A stretch of 64,000 nt of DNA. Source: an uncultured Bacteroidota bacterium (lineage in GTDB: Bacteria; Bacteroidota; Bacteroidia; Bacteroidales; P3). The notes under the pieces are model-generated. The model was not told the origin of the DNA. It saw only the letters and a list, made by a program, of their open reading frames with translations, and searched no databases. This document shows positions 1 to 10,121 of the stretch, piece by piece. The stretch covers positions 1 to 64,000 of the forward strand of contig CACWPQ010000007.1 of NCBI GenBank assembly GCA_902762805.1, read 5' to 3'. The position numbers and the translations under genes are program-made. Every line of letters begins with the position of its first letter. The stretch's first letter is position 1.

Positions 1-97
1 GCCACCCCTCCCCCACCCCCGCGACGCGCTTTTCTCGCCCCGCCGGACAATAAAAACCTCGCCGCCGCGTTATACCCCCAAACTACAACTCCTGCAC

Positions 98-1648
98 ATG
101 AAAGCCAAAATCCTCTGGGTCGACGACGAGATCGACCTCCTCAAACCGCACATCCTCTTCCTCGAAGAGCGCGACTACAGCGTAACGCCCCTCTGCGCCG
201 GCGCCGACGCACTCGATGAGCTCGAGGGCGAACTCCCCGACCTCGTCCTGCTCGACGAGCAGATGCCCGGCCTCTCCGGCCTCGACACCCTCCGCCAAAT
301 CAAACTCCGATGGCCCTCGCTCCCCGTCGTGATGGTCACCAAAAGCGAAGAAGAACACGTCATGGAAGACGCCCTCGGCGGCAAAATCAGCGACTACCTC
401 GTCAAGCCCGTCAGCCCCAGCCAGCTCCTGCTCACCGTCAAACGCCTCACCGAAGGGCGACAGCTGCGGCAGGAACACTCCGCCGTCGACTACCAGCGCC
501 AGTTCCGCGAACTCTCCATGCAGCTCGACTCCGGCCTCGACGCCGACGGGTGGTGCGACATGCAGCGCCAGCTCGTCCGATGGGACCTCGAACTCGCCGG
601 CCTCGACGACAGCGGCGTTCACGAAATATTCCTCACTCAACGGCGCGACGCCAACCGCCTCTTCTGCCGCCATGTCGAAGAGCACTACCGCCACTGGCTC
701 AACGGCTCCGAAGAAAAACCCCTCATGAGCCACACCCTCCTCCGCGAACGCCTCTTCCCTCTCCTCAAGGACGGCCGCCCCGTCTTCCTCATCGTCATCG
801 ACAACTTCCGCTACGACCAGTGGCGCGCCGTACAGCCCATGGTCGAGCCCTACCTCCGCGTCGAACGCGACGAACTCTACTACGCCCTCCTGCCCACCAC
901 CACACAGTTCGCCCGCAACGCCATGTTCGCAGGCCTCCTGCCCAGCGAAATCGAACGCAAATACCCCCAATACTGGGTCAACGAGGACGAAGAAGGCCAC
1001 AAAAACCAGTTCGAAAGCGAACTCCTCGGCGAAAACCTCCGCCGCCACGGCATCAATATCAAGCACTCCTACAGCAAAGTCCTCAACGCGCAATTCGGCA
1101 TGAAGCTCGTCGACCGCCTCCCCGAACTGATGCACAACGGACTCAACGTGGTGGTATACAACTTCATCGACATGCTCTCCCACGCCCGCACCGACAGCAA
1201 TATCGTGCGCGAACTGGCCGCCGACGAGCGCGGCTACCGCTCCGTCACCCAGTCGTGGATGGAACACTCACCTCTGCTCGCCCTCCTCAAAGCCCTCTCC
1301 GAGCGCGACGTCACCGTCCTCCTCACCACCGACCACGGCTCCGTCCGCGTCGAACGCCCCGTCCGCGTCAAAGGCGACCGCGACATCAGCGTCAACCTCC
1401 GCTACAAGCAGGGCCGCCTCCTCGACTACAACCCACGCGACGTCTACGAAGAAAAAGACCCCGCCGCCATCTTCCTCCCCAAACGACACGTCACCGGCGG
1501 CTACATCTTCTGCCGCGAAAACGACTTCTTCGCCTACCCCAACAACTACAACCAGTACGTCCAGTACTACACCGACACCTTCCAGCACGGCGGCCTCTCC
1601 ATGGAAGAAGTCCTCGTCCCCGTCGCCCTCCTCCGCCCCAAACCCTAA
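98..1648 (+). CDS. porX: PorX-type response regulator with PglZ domain
   Basis: The 516-residue protein starts with a receiver domain (residues 1-120) containing the acidic pair D9/D10, the predicted phospho-acceptor D53 in LVLLDEQMPG, and the conserved K in DYLVKPV. The rest is an alkaline-phosphatase-superfamily PglZ domain, with metal-ligand-like motifs VIDNFRYDQW and LLTTDHGS. This architecture and length match PorX, which together with the kinase PorY and an ECF sigma factor controls type IX secretion genes in Bacteroidota. It acts in the cytoplasm. It is the first gene of a + strand series and is separated from uvrA by a short-repeat array. A generic PglZ response regulator is the alternative. 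The presence of sprA and a T9SS-type cargo in the same window supports PorX. Confidence 0.9.
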   Translation: MKAKILWVDDEIDLLKPHILFLEERDYSVTPLCAGADALDELEGELPDLVLLDEQMPGLSGLDTLRQIKLRWPSLPVVMVTKSEEEHVMEDALGGKISDYLVKPVSPSQLLLTVKRLTEGRQLRQEHSAVDYQRQFRELSMQLDSGLDADGWCDMQRQLVRWDLELAGLDDSGVHEIFLTQRRDANRLFCRHVEEHYRHWLNGSEEKPLMSHTLLRERLFPLLKDGRPVFLIVIDNFRYDQWRAVQPMVEPYLRVERDELYYALLPTTTQFARNAMFAGLLPSEIERKYPQYWVNEDEEGHKNQFESELLGENLRRHGINIKHSYSKVLNAQFGMKLVDRLPELMHNGLNVVVYNFIDMLSHARTDSNIVRELAADERGYRSVTQSWMEHSPLLALLKALSERDVTVLLTTDHGSVRVERPVRVKGDRDISVNLRYKQGRLLDYNPRDVYEEKDPAAIFLPKRHVTGGYIFCRENDFFAYPNNYNQYVQYYTDTFQHGGLSMEEVLVPVALLRPKP

Positions 1649-1649
1649 A

Positions 1650-1740
1650 TACCCTCCTTACCTCCTTTACCTCCTCTACCTCCTTACTCCCCAAAAAACT
1701 CCTTACCTCCTTACTCCTTACCTCCTTACTCCTCAAAAAA
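1650..1740. repeat. CTCCTTAC-type short tandem repeat array
   Basis: The whole porX-uvrA gap is made of imperfect units CTCCTTAC / CTCCTTTAC / CTCCTTA with a period of 7-9 bp. It abuts the porX stop and ends just before the uvrA ATG, so the uvrA ribosome-binding region lies inside or beside the array. A closely related CTCCTCACCTCC repeat encodes the signal peptide of the lipoprotein at 59721. Confidence 0.85.
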
Positions 1741-1741
1741 A

Positions 1742-4519
1742 ATGGACATCCAAATCAAAGGCGCCCGCGCCAACAACCTCAAGAACATCGACGTCAGCCT
1801 TCCGCAGGGCAAGCTGACGGTGGTCACCGGCCTCAGCGGCAGCGGCAAGTCCAGCCTCGTCTTCGACACCCTCTTCGCCGAGGGCCAGCGCCGCTACGTC
1901 GAAAGCCTCTCCAGCTACGCGCGCCAGTTCCTCGGCCGCATGGTGAAGCCCGACGTCGACTACATCCACGGCCTTGCCCCCGCCGTCGCTATCAGCCAGC
2001 GCTCCGGCTCGGCCAATCCCCGCTCCACCGTCGGCACACAGACCGAGATATATGAATACATGAAACTCCTCTTCGCCCGCATCGGTCGCACCTATTCGCC
2101 CGTGAGCGGCGTGGAGGTCAAGCGCCACTCGGTGAGCGACGTCGTCGACCACATCCTCGCCCTGCCCGACGGCTCGCGCGTGATGATCCTCGCACCCCTC
2201 GAAGCCACACCCCAGCGCCCCATGCGCCAACAACTCGAGATGCTGCAGCAGGAAGGCTACCAGCGCGCCTGCATCAAAGGCACCGTCGTCCGCATCGAAG
2301 ACTGGCTCGCCACCTCCGACCTCCAACCTCCGACCTCCGACCTAGACACATGCCTCCTCGTCGACCGCATCGAACTCCGCCACGACGACGACACCCAACC
2401 CGCCCGCCTCGGCGAGAGCATCCAGAGCGCCTTCTTCGAAGGTCGCGGCACCTGCATCGTCCAACCCCTCGACGGCCAGCCCGCCACCTTCTCCAACCGA
2501 TTTGAAGCCGACGGCATCACCTTCGAGAAACCCAACCCCAACTTCTTCTCCTTCAACAACCCCTATGGCGCCTGCCCCACCTGCCAGGGCTACGGCAGCA
2601 TCGTCGGCATCGACGAGCGCCTCGTCGTCCCCAACCCCGCCAAAAGCATCTACGACGACGCCGTCGTCTGCTGGAAAGGCGAGAAGATGCAGGACGCCAA
2701 GCGCGAGTTCATACGCCACGCCGCCGACATCTCCTTCCCCATCCACACCCCCTATATGGACCTCACCGACGCCCAGCGCGACCTGCTTTGGCACGGCGAC
2801 GGCACCTGGGAGGGCATCGACGGCTTCTTCCGCTGGGTCGAAAGCCAAGCCTACAAGATACAGTACCGCGTCATGCTCAGCCGCTACCGCGGCAAGACCA
2901 TGTGTCCCGACTGCCGCGGACGGCGCCTGCGCAAGGACGCCGACTATGTCAAGGTGGCCGGACGCAGCATCAGCGAACTCACCGAGACACCAGTCGAGGA
3001 ACTCCTCCAGTGGTTCAACGATATCGACAGCCACCTCTCCCCTGCCGAACAGGCTGCCAGCACCCGCCTGCTGACCGAGATACGCAACCGCTTGGGCTAC
3101 CTCGTCGACGTCGGCCTCGGCTACCTCACCCTCGGCCGCGAAAGCCGCACCCTCAGCGGTGGCGAAGGGCAGCGCATTGCGCTCTCCGCCTCGCTCGGCT
3201 CCTCGCTCGTGGGCTCGATGTATATCCTCGACGAGCCCTCCATCGGTCTCCACCCCCGCGACACCGACCGCCTCATCAGCGTCCTGCGCCGCCTGCGCGA
3301 CCTGGGCAACACCGTGGTGGTCGTCGAGCACGACGAAGAGATTATCCGCTCGGCCGACTACCTGGTCGACATCGGCCCCGGGGCCGGCAGCCTCGGCGGC
3401 GAATTAACGTTTGCAGGAACCATTCCTGATCCCTCATCCCTCACTCCCAATACCTCACTCACCCTCGACTACCTCAGCGGCCGACGCTCCATAGGCATCC
3501 CCGACGCGCGCCGCCGCTGGCGCGACCGCATCAGCGTCAAAGGCGCCTACGCCAACAACCTCAAGCGCATCGACGTGGACTTCCCGCTGGGCGTATTCAC
3601 CGTGGTGACCGGTGTCAGCGGCTCGGGCAAGAGCTCGCTGGTCAAAGGGGTGCTCTACGACGCCCTGCGCCACCGCATGGACGGCGCCGCCGACTACGTG
3701 GGCCACTGTATGGCCCTCGAGGGCGACATGCGCATGATCTCCAGCGTCGAGATGGTCGACCAAAACCCCATCGGACGCTCCTCCCGCTCCAATCCCGCCA
3801 CCTACATGAAGGTCTTCGACGAGGTGCGCGCCCTCTTCGCCAAGCAGCCGCTGGCCAAGAGCCGCGGCTACAAGAGCGGCTTCTTCTCCTTCAACGTCGA
3901 AGGCGGCCGCTGCGAGACCTGCCAGGGCGAAGGCGAGGTGACGGTGAGCATGCAGTTTATGAGCGACGTGCACCTCGTCTGCGACGAGTGCCACGGATCG
4001 CGCTACAAGGACGAAGCCCTCGAAGTGCTGTACAAGGGAGTGAATATCAGCCAAGTGCTCGACATGACGGTCGACGAGGCGGTAGCCTTCTTCGATGCCG
4101 ACGAGACCCGCAGCATCCACAGCCGCCTCACACCCCTGCAGGACGTGGGCCTGGGTTACCTGAAGCTAGGCCAGTCGTCGAGCTCGCTCTCCGGCGGCGA
4201 GGCGCAACGCATCAAGCTGGCCTCCTTCCTCGTCAAGGGCGAGGCCGAACACCCCGTGCTCTTCATCTTCGACGAGCCCTCCACCGGCCTCCACTTCCAC
4301 GACATAGAGAAGCTGCTGGCAGCCTTCGACCGCCTCATCGAGAGCGGCCACACCGTGCTGGTCATCGAACACCACCCCGACATCATACGCCGCGCCGACT
4401 GGGTGGTGGACCTCGGCCCCGAGGGCGGCCGCGAGGGCGGCAACGTGGTCTTCGCCGGCACCCCAGAGCAACTCGCCCATTGCAAAGAATCATACACCGC
4501 CAAATACATCAAGTTATGA
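1742..4519 (+). CDS. uvrA: Excinuclease ABC subunit A
   Basis: UvrA is the damage-recognition ATPase of nucleotide excision repair. The 925-residue length is normal. Both ABC modules are complete: Walker A GLSGSGKS at residues 30-37 and GVSGSGKS near 624, signatures LSGGEGQR and LSGGEAQR, Walker B ILDEPS / IFDEPS, and zinc-binding CPTC and CETC modules. Two stretches look foreign. Residues about 191-202 are encoded by five period-7 units (ACCTCCG, 2312-2346) and residues about 562-575 by period-7 CCCTCA-type units (3426-3465). Both keep the frame. The stop overlaps the next gene's ATG (ATGA), which indicates translational coupling. Confidence 0.98.
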   Translation: MDIQIKGARANNLKNIDVSLPQGKLTVVTGLSGSGKSSLVFDTLFAEGQRRYVESLSSYARQFLGRMVKPDVDYIHGLAPAVAISQRSGSANPRSTVGTQTEIYEYMKLLFARIGRTYSPVSGVEVKRHSVSDVVDHILALPDGSRVMILAPLEATPQRPMRQQLEMLQQEGYQRACIKGTVVRIEDWLATSDLQPPTSDLDTCLLVDRIELRHDDDTQPARLGESIQSAFFEGRGTCIVQPLDGQPATFSNRFEADGITFEKPNPNFFSFNNPYGACPTCQGYGSIVGIDERLVVPNPAKSIYDDAVVCWKGEKMQDAKREFIRHAADISFPIHTPYMDLTDAQRDLLWHGDGTWEGIDGFFRWVESQAYKIQYRVMLSRYRGKTMCPDCRGRRLRKDADYVKVAGRSISELTETPVEELLQWFNDIDSHLSPAEQAASTRLLTEIRNRLGYLVDVGLGYLTLGRESRTLSGGEGQRIALSASLGSSLVGSMYILDEPSIGLHPRDTDRLISVLRRLRDLGNTVVVVEHDEEIIRSADYLVDIGPGAGSLGGELTFAGTIPDPSSLTPNTSLTLDYLSGRRSIGIPDARRRWRDRISVKGAYANNLKRIDVDFPLGVFTVVTGVSGSGKSSLVKGVLYDALRHRMDGAADYVGHCMALEGDMRMISSVEMVDQNPIGRSSRSNPATYMKVFDEVRALFAKQPLAKSRGYKSGFFSFNVEGGRCETCQGEGEVTVSMQFMSDVHLVCDECHGSRYKDEALEVLYKGVNISQVLDMTVDEAVAFFDADETRSIHSRLTPLQDVGLGYLKLGQSSSSLSGGEAQRIKLASFLVKGEAEHPVLFIFDEPSTGLHFHDIEKLLAAFDRLIESGHTVLVIEHHPDIIRRADWVVDLGPEGGREGGNVVFAGTPEQLAHCKESYTAKYIKL

Positions 4520-5004
4520 AACAGTACATCAAAGAGATAGAACGCTGGTCGCGCCTGTGCCTCTGGGGCTCGGTGGCGCTGGTCATCGCCACCGCCCTGT
4601 TCGTATGGCTCAGCCCGTGGCAAATCACCCAGAACGCCACCGTGGGCCGCTGGATGCTCATCAGCGGGTCGGTGCTGGCTGTGCTGGCCGTCAGCATGGC
4701 GCTACTCACCATCCGCAAGCGCACCCCCCAACTGCGCCAAGCCGAGGGACTACAAACCAAACTCGCGGGCTACGCACAGCACATCCGCACCCTCTACCTC
4801 TCGCTGACCAGCGTGGTGGTGGTGCTCTGTCTGCTGACTGTGCTCTGCGGACAAAGCGTGCTGCTGATGCTCACCATGGTGACCACCATGATGCTCTTCC
4901 CGGCCTACCCCAACATGTACAAGGTGAAGGTGGACCTCGGCCTGACCGACGAAGAGATGCGCGAGCTCTACGGCGAGAAATACATCAGCGATGCCCAGCA
5001 ATGA
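4516..5004 (+). CDS. Small four-helix integral membrane protein, unknown function
   Basis: I do not recognise this 162-residue protein. It starts at the ATG that overlaps the uvrA stop (ATGA). It contains about four hydrophobic helices in two hairpins (roughly residues 15-32, 43-63, 95-115 and 116-132) separated by a basic loop (RKRTPQLRQ). It ends with a charged tail rich in D and E. The last 14 bp overlap the start of mnmE, so it is probably translated as part of a uvrA-orf-mnmE transcript. A longer in-frame extension upstream reads through uvrA and is not real. Confidence 0.75.
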   Translation: MKQYIKEIERWSRLCLWGSVALVIATALFVWLSPWQITQNATVGRWMLISGSVLAVLAVSMALLTIRKRTPQLRQAEGLQTKLAGYAQHIRTLYLSLTSVVVVLCLLTVLCGQSVLLMLTMVTTMMLFPAYPNMYKVKVDLGLTDEEMRELYGEKYISDAQQ

Positions 5005-6319
5005 CACCATAGCGGCCATCGCCACCCCGGCCGGGGTGGGCGGCGTGGCCATGGTGCGCATGAGCGGTGCCGATGCGCTGACCATCGCGCTGAAGCACCT
5101 ATCGGTCGGCTCATTGCAACCACACCGGGCCATCCACTGCCGCTTCGCCGACCTCGACGACGGCATTGCGACCTACTACCCCCGCGGCTACACCGGCGAT
5201 CCCACGGTCGAATTCACCTGCCACGGCTCGCTATACGTGCAACAGGCGCTGCTGCAGGCGCTGCTCGACAGCGGCGCACGCCTGGCCGAGCCAGGCGAGT
5301 TCACACGGCGCGCCTTCCTCAACGGACGCCTCAACCTCTCGCAGGCCGAAGCCGTGGCCGACCTCATCGACGCCGTCACCCCGGCACAGCACCGCCTGGC
5401 CGTCAGCCAGTTGCGCGGCGGCTACGCCCGGCAGCTGGCCGAATTGCGGGCACGGCTGGTGGAGCTCACGGCACTGCTTGAGCTGGAGCTGGACTTCTCG
5501 CAGGAGGATGTGGAATTCGCCGACCGAAGCGAACTCAACGCATTGGTGCACAGCCTACAGCACACTGTCGGCAGCCTGACGGCCAGTTTCAAGACCGGCC
5601 AAGCACTGAAGCGCGGCATAGCGGTGGCCATCGTGGGGCGCCCCAACGCTGGCAAGTCGTCGCTGCTCAACGCACTGCTACAGGACGAGCGCGCCATCGT
5701 CTCCGACATCCCCGGCACCACACGCGACACCATCGAGGAACTGCTCACCCTCGACGGCCTCACCTTCCGCTTTATCGACACCGCCGGCCTGCGCGAAAGC
5801 GCCGACCCCATCGAAGCCCTGGGCCTGGAGCGCTCCATCAAGGCCGCCCAGCAGGCACACATCATCCTCTTTGTGCGCAACATTGCCGACCCGTTTGACA
5901 ATCAAGCCACCGACGACATCGCCTCAATCACAGCACGTTGCGACATGAGCGAGAAGCACCTGCTGGTAGTCCACAACAAGTGCGACCTGCCGCATCAGGG
6001 CACTCCGCAGGGGCTCATCGTCTCGGCCAAAGAGCACCTGGGCATAGAGGAGATGAAGAAGACCCTGGCGCAGGTGGCAAAAGAATATGCCGGGCAGAAC
6101 AGCGGCATACTGCTCGCCAATGCACGCCACTACGACGCCCTGCTGAGGGTGGCGGACTCGCTGCGGCATGTGGCCGAGGGTTTGGAGGGCGGCATGCCGA
6201 CCGACCTGGTGGCTGTCGACCTGCGCGACGCCCTCTACCACCTCGGCACCATCACCGGCGAGGTGACCGGCGACGAAGTCCTCTCGACCATCTTCGGGCG
6301 CTTCTGCATCGGAAAATAG
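4991..6319 (+). CDS. mnmE: tRNA uridine-5-carboxymethylaminomethyl modification GTPase
   Basis: MnmE (TrmE) works with MnmG to modify the wobble uridine of certain tRNAs. The 442-residue protein has the N-terminal folate-binding domain starting DTIAAIATPAGVGG, a helical domain, and an inserted Ras-like G domain with G1 GRPNAGKS (about residues 215-222), G2 GTTRDT, G3 DTAG and G4 NKCD. The invariant C-terminal CIGK is present. It overlaps the upstream membrane protein by 14 bp and is followed by a strong terminator, so it closes this transcription unit. Confidence 0.98.
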   Translation: MPSNDTIAAIATPAGVGGVAMVRMSGADALTIALKHLSVGSLQPHRAIHCRFADLDDGIATYYPRGYTGDPTVEFTCHGSLYVQQALLQALLDSGARLAEPGEFTRRAFLNGRLNLSQAEAVADLIDAVTPAQHRLAVSQLRGGYARQLAELRARLVELTALLELELDFSQEDVEFADRSELNALVHSLQHTVGSLTASFKTGQALKRGIAVAIVGRPNAGKSSLLNALLQDERAIVSDIPGTTRDTIEELLTLDGLTFRFIDTAGLRESADPIEALGLERSIKAAQQAHIILFVRNIADPFDNQATDDIASITARCDMSEKHLLVVHNKCDLPHQGTPQGLIVSAKEHLGIEEMKKTLAQVAKEYAGQNSGILLANARHYDALLRVADSLRHVAEGLEGGMPTDLVAVDLRDALYHLGTITGEVTGDEVLSTIFGRFCIGK

Positions 6320-6342
6320 GAAAACAGACGCAAAACACTCGA

Positions 6343-6372
6343 AGCCAGCCTGTTAGCAGGCTGGCTTTTTTT
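6343..6372 (+). terminator. Rho-independent terminator of mnmE
   Basis: Ten-base-pair GC-rich stem AGCCAGCCTG / CAGGCTGGCT with a TTAG loop, followed by a run of seven T, 24 bp after the mnmE stop. Confidence 0.92.
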
Positions 6373-6462
6373 GTGCAAAAATTTGAAAAAAAGTGGAAAA
6401 AGAGGCCAAAATCGCCCGATTACAACTGGCTGATAAATAGCACATTGTAGGCATCCTCTTCT

Positions 6463-6535
6463 TCTCCCCTTCTTACCCTCTTTTTACATGGTAGGGAGAT
6501 GAGGGGAGATGGGGGGGAAAATGGGGGGGTGGAAT
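6463..6535. repeat. Polypyrimidine / CATGG / G-run intergenic element
   Basis: The mnmE to thioredoxin-gene gap holds TCCTCTTCTTCTCC on the left, a short CATGG centre, then four or more runs of 3-7 G with short spacers. The complement of 49688-49765 has the same order of parts. It is a putative G-quadruplex former on the + strand and resembles, but is not identical to, the six ~95 bp hairpin/iteron elements. Confidence 0.6.
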
Positions 6536-6590
6536 ACAATAATTCGCGTGCGCTCGCGTTACTGTACATATCAGTTAAAAACCGACAACG

Positions 6591-8009
6591 ATGAGACGAC
6601 ACATACTGCTGATGCTGGCGGCGCTGCTGCTGCCGCTGGCGGCGCTGGGGGCCAAAGAGGGCTACAAAATCACCTTCCAGGCCAACGGCAACCAGGACAC
6701 GATGATGCTGCTCTGCTACTACCGCGCCAACGCACGCTACATCACCGACACGGCCTACAATAACGGCAAAGGGCGCTTCGTATTCGAGGACAAGAAGAAG
6801 GTGCTCAAGCCGGGCCTGTACTACATCTCCAACAACCGCGGCAAGCAGCTGGACCTGGTGATCTACAACAACGAGACGCGCTTCACGCTGACGGTGGACA
6901 ACCAGAATTGGGGTCGCACGGCCGAGGCCAAGGGCTCGAAGGAGAACGATCTGTTCTACAGCTTCAACCACATGAGCGACGTCCTCTACCAAGAGATGGA
7001 GGAGGCGCAGGCGGAGCTGGACTCGGCGACCTTCTACGGCGAATACGTGCCGGCCAAGACCAAGCAAATCGACAGCATGCGCATGGCCTTCATCGGGCAG
7101 CACCCGAAGGCGATGATTTCGCGCATGATGCTGGCCACCAAGGATGTAGCAATCCCCACCCACCACGCCGACGGAACGAAAATGGACATGCGTGAGCGGC
7201 ACGAGTGGCTGCTGTCGCACTATTTCGACAATGTGCCGCTCGACGACGACTTCATTGTCCGCACGCCGCAATCGGTGTTCTACGACCGCGTGATGGAATA
7301 TGTGGACGTGTACATGAACAAGATGCCGCCCTCGATGATATGCCCGCGGCTGGACACGCTGATCGACCGCGCCGAGCCGGCGCCGGAGGTCTTCCGCTGG
7401 CTGGTGCACACGATGACCGAGAAGTTCCTGCAAAGCAAAATCATGGTCTACGACGAGGTGTATGTGCACCTTGTGAAACGCTACTACGAGACGGGGAAGG
7501 CCTTCTGGATGTCGCCCTCGGGTATCGACAAGGAGGTGGAGCGTGCCACGAAATGGGAGCGGCTGCTGGTGGGCAAAGTGTCGCCGGAGCTGATCCTCTT
7601 CGACACCCTGCGCCGCGCCCACTCGCTGCACCACATGCCGGGGCAATACACGCTGCTGCTCTTCTGGAGCCCCACCTGCGGCCACTGCCGCGACATCATC
7701 CCGGCGGTGTACAAGGTCTATGAACAATACGCCGACACGCTGCAGATGAGCGCTTTCAGCATCCTCAGCGAGCCCGACGAGCACACCACCGGCAAGTGGA
7801 AGAAATTCCTCACCGAGCACGGCATCGACCACCCGCGGTGGGTGAACCTGGGCGGCGGCGAGGCCAATGTGGACTGGCGCGAGGTGTACGACGTGCAGAC
7901 CACGCCGCAGATCTACCTCATCGAGAACAAGGGCAACACCATCATCGCCAAAAAACTCGGCGCCGAGATACTGGAGATGCTGTGCAAGGACCTGATGAAT
8001 AAAAAGTAA
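6591..8009 (+). CDS. TlpA-like secreted thioredoxin-fold protein (DUF4369/DUF5106 type)
   Basis: The 472-residue protein starts with a signal peptide (MRRHILLMLAALLLPLAALG). An all-beta N-terminal region resembling DUF4369 follows, then a helical middle resembling DUF5106, and a C-terminal thioredoxin-like domain with the CxxC site SPTCGHCRD near residues 363-366 and the cis-proline region TTPQIYLI. Such proteins are abundant in Bacteroidota and act as periplasmic thiol-disulfide oxidoreductases. It sits 13 bp upstream of the M3 peptidase and probably shares its transcript. The domain names for the first two thirds rest on general resemblance. The redox domain is clear. Confidence 0.85.
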   Translation: MRRHILLMLAALLLPLAALGAKEGYKITFQANGNQDTMMLLCYYRANARYITDTAYNNGKGRFVFEDKKKVLKPGLYYISNNRGKQLDLVIYNNETRFTLTVDNQNWGRTAEAKGSKENDLFYSFNHMSDVLYQEMEEAQAELDSATFYGEYVPAKTKQIDSMRMAFIGQHPKAMISRMMLATKDVAIPTHHADGTKMDMRERHEWLLSHYFDNVPLDDDFIVRTPQSVFYDRVMEYVDVYMNKMPPSMICPRLDTLIDRAEPAPEVFRWLVHTMTEKFLQSKIMVYDEVYVHLVKRYYETGKAFWMSPSGIDKEVERATKWERLLVGKVSPELILFDTLRRAHSLHHMPGQYTLLLFWSPTCGHCRDIIPAVYKVYEQYADTLQMSAFSILSEPDEHTTGKWKKFLTEHGIDHPRWVNLGGGEANVDWREVYDVQTTPQIYLIENKGNTIIAKKLGAEILEMLCKDLMNKK

Positions 8010-8022
8010 ACACAACAACAAT

Positions 8023-10092
8023 ATGAAACGAACCGTATTCATTGCCGCTGCCGCCCTGGTGTTGGCCGCAGGCTGCAAAGACAAAAAACAGACCGAAATG
8101 GACAACCCGTTCTTCTCCGCGTGGGGAACGCCGTATGAAATTCCCGACTTTGGACGCATCAAGACCGACCACTACCTGCCCGCCTTCGAAGAAGGCATGA
8201 AGCGGCAGAAGGCCGAAATCGACGCCATAGTGAACAACCCCGAGGCGCCGACCTTCGAGAACACCGTGCTGGCCTACGAATACAGCGGCCGGCTGCTGCA
8301 AGAGGTCAGCGCCGTGTTCTTCAACCTCTCCTCGAGCAACACGAGCGACGAGATGGACGCCATCGAGGAGGCCGTCACCCCCCTACTCTCGGCCCACGGC
8401 GACGACATAGCGCTGAATGCCAAACTCTTCGCACGCATCAAGGCCGTCTATGACCAGCGTGAGAGCCTCGGCCTGAACGGCGAGCAGATGCGGCTGCTGG
8501 AGGAGCAGTACAAGGGCTTCGTGCGCAGCGGCGCCAACGTGCCGGCCGACAAGCAGGCCCGCTTCCGCGAGCTGAACGAGCAGATTGCCTCGCTCACCAT
8601 GCGCTTTGCACAGAACGTGCTCAAGGCCACCAACGCCTACAGCAAGAAGCTGGCCGACGGCAGCGAGGTGACGCTGCAGATGCCGTCGTGGGAGCCCTTC
8701 ATGCAGACCTGCCCCGACCGCAAGCTGCGCGAGGAGCTGTGGCGCGCCTACACAGACCGCTGCAAGGATGGCGAGTACGACAACACCAAGATTATCGACA
8801 CGCTGGTCAACCTGCGCCTCGAGCGTGCCAACATCCTGGGCTTCGAGACCCACGCCGACTACGTGCTCGACAACACCCTGGCCAAGACACCCGACAACGT
8901 GTACCGCTGCCTGATGGACATCTGGACACCGGCGCTGAAGGTGGCCAAGCAGGAGCGCGACCAATACCAGGCCATGCTCGAGAAGGACGAGCCGGGCGCC
9001 AAGCTGCAGCCGTGGGATTGGCGCTACTATGCCGAGAAGCTGCGCACCGAGAAATACTCGCTCGACGATGCCGTCGTGCGCCCCTACTTCGCCCTCGACA
9101 GCGTGCTGCAGGGTGCCTTCGGGGTGGCGGGCAAGCTCTATGGCCTCACCTTCGCCGAGCGCACCGACCTGCCGCTCTACGACCCGGAGGCCCGCAGCTT
9201 CGAGGTGAAGGACGGCGGGCAGACCATCGGCATCCTCTACATGGACTTCCACCCGCGCGCCTCGAAACGCAGCGGTGCCTGGATGACTGAGTTCCGCGGC
9301 CAGCAACGCAGATATAATTTTGAATTGAGAAATTCGAAATTCGAAATTCAGAATTCGGAATTGGAGGAGGTGATACCGATTATCTCGGTGGTGTGCAACT
9401 TCACCAAGCCCACGGCCGACAAGCCCTCGCTGCTGAACTTCGACGAGAGCGAGACGCTCTTCCACGAGTTCGGCCACGCGCTGCACGGCCTGCTGAGCAA
9501 GTGCACCTACCCCTCGCTGGCTGGCACCAATGTGCCGCGCGACTTTGTGGAGCTGCCGTCGCAGGTGATGGAGAACTGGTGCCGCCACCCGCAGGTGATG
9601 AAGCAGTACGCCCACCACTACCAGACCGGCGAGGCCATCCCCGACGAGCTGATCAAGAAGATCGAGGCCGCCGCCTCCTACGGACAGGGCTTCGCCACAA
9701 CCGAGCTGCTGGCCGCCTCGCTGCTCGACATGGACTACTACACGCTGAAGCAGAAGCGCACCATCGACCCGCTGCAGTTCGAGCAGCAGGTGATGGACCG
9801 CATCGGCCTGATACCTGAAATCATCAGCCGCTACCGCTCGCCCTACTTCCAGCACGTGTTCACCACGGGCTACGACGCGGGCTACTACAGCTACACCTGG
9901 ACGGCCATCCTCGACGCCGACGCCTTCGAGGCCTTCGCCGAGAGCGGCGACCTGTTCAACCCCGAACTGGCCCGCAAGTTCCGCCACCTGCTGGAGAGCG
10001 GCAACACGGTGGAGCCGATGGAGCTCTACCGCCAGTTCCGCGGCAAGGAACCCAGCGCCAAGGCGTTATTGAAACGCAAAGGGATGTTGTAA
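8023..10092 (+). CDS. dcp: M3 family metallopeptidase, Dcp-like dipeptidyl carboxypeptidase lipoprotein
   Basis: The 689-residue protein has a lipoprotein signal (lipobox LAAGC, Cys about residue 18) and the zinc motif HEFGHALH near residue 481, with the downstream E of the M3 family. Length and the motif LYxDFHPRxSKRxGAW fit peptidyl-dipeptidase Dcp, which trims dipeptides from peptide C-termini. It is probably periplasmic and lipid-anchored. An AT-rich in-frame stretch at 9315-9364 (units AATTCGA, period 7) encodes residues about 431-448, between the GAWM segment and the zinc site. This is foreign-looking repeat sequence inside an otherwise normal enzyme. Confidence 0.9.
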   Translation: MKRTVFIAAAALVLAAGCKDKKQTEMDNPFFSAWGTPYEIPDFGRIKTDHYLPAFEEGMKRQKAEIDAIVNNPEAPTFENTVLAYEYSGRLLQEVSAVFFNLSSSNTSDEMDAIEEAVTPLLSAHGDDIALNAKLFARIKAVYDQRESLGLNGEQMRLLEEQYKGFVRSGANVPADKQARFRELNEQIASLTMRFAQNVLKATNAYSKKLADGSEVTLQMPSWEPFMQTCPDRKLREELWRAYTDRCKDGEYDNTKIIDTLVNLRLERANILGFETHADYVLDNTLAKTPDNVYRCLMDIWTPALKVAKQERDQYQAMLEKDEPGAKLQPWDWRYYAEKLRTEKYSLDDAVVRPYFALDSVLQGAFGVAGKLYGLTFAERTDLPLYDPEARSFEVKDGGQTIGILYMDFHPRASKRSGAWMTEFRGQQRRYNFELRNSKFEIQNSELEEVIPIISVVCNFTKPTADKPSLLNFDESETLFHEFGHALHGLLSKCTYPSLAGTNVPRDFVELPSQVMENWCRHPQVMKQYAHHYQTGEAIPDELIKKIEAAASYGQGFATTELLAASLLDMDYYTLKQKRTIDPLQFEQQVMDRIGLIPEIISRYRSPYFQHVFTTGYDAGYYSYTWTAILDADAFEAFAESGDLFNPELARKFRHLLESGNTVEPMELYRQFRGKEPSAKALLKRKGML

Positions 10093-10121
10093 CATTGAAT
10101 TCCGAAACCAACCCAACCATC

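Noticed and set aside
1..97. Promoter or gene fragment at the left edge
   Set aside because: No convincing TTTG/TAnnTTTG pair or coding frame; too little sequence to judge.
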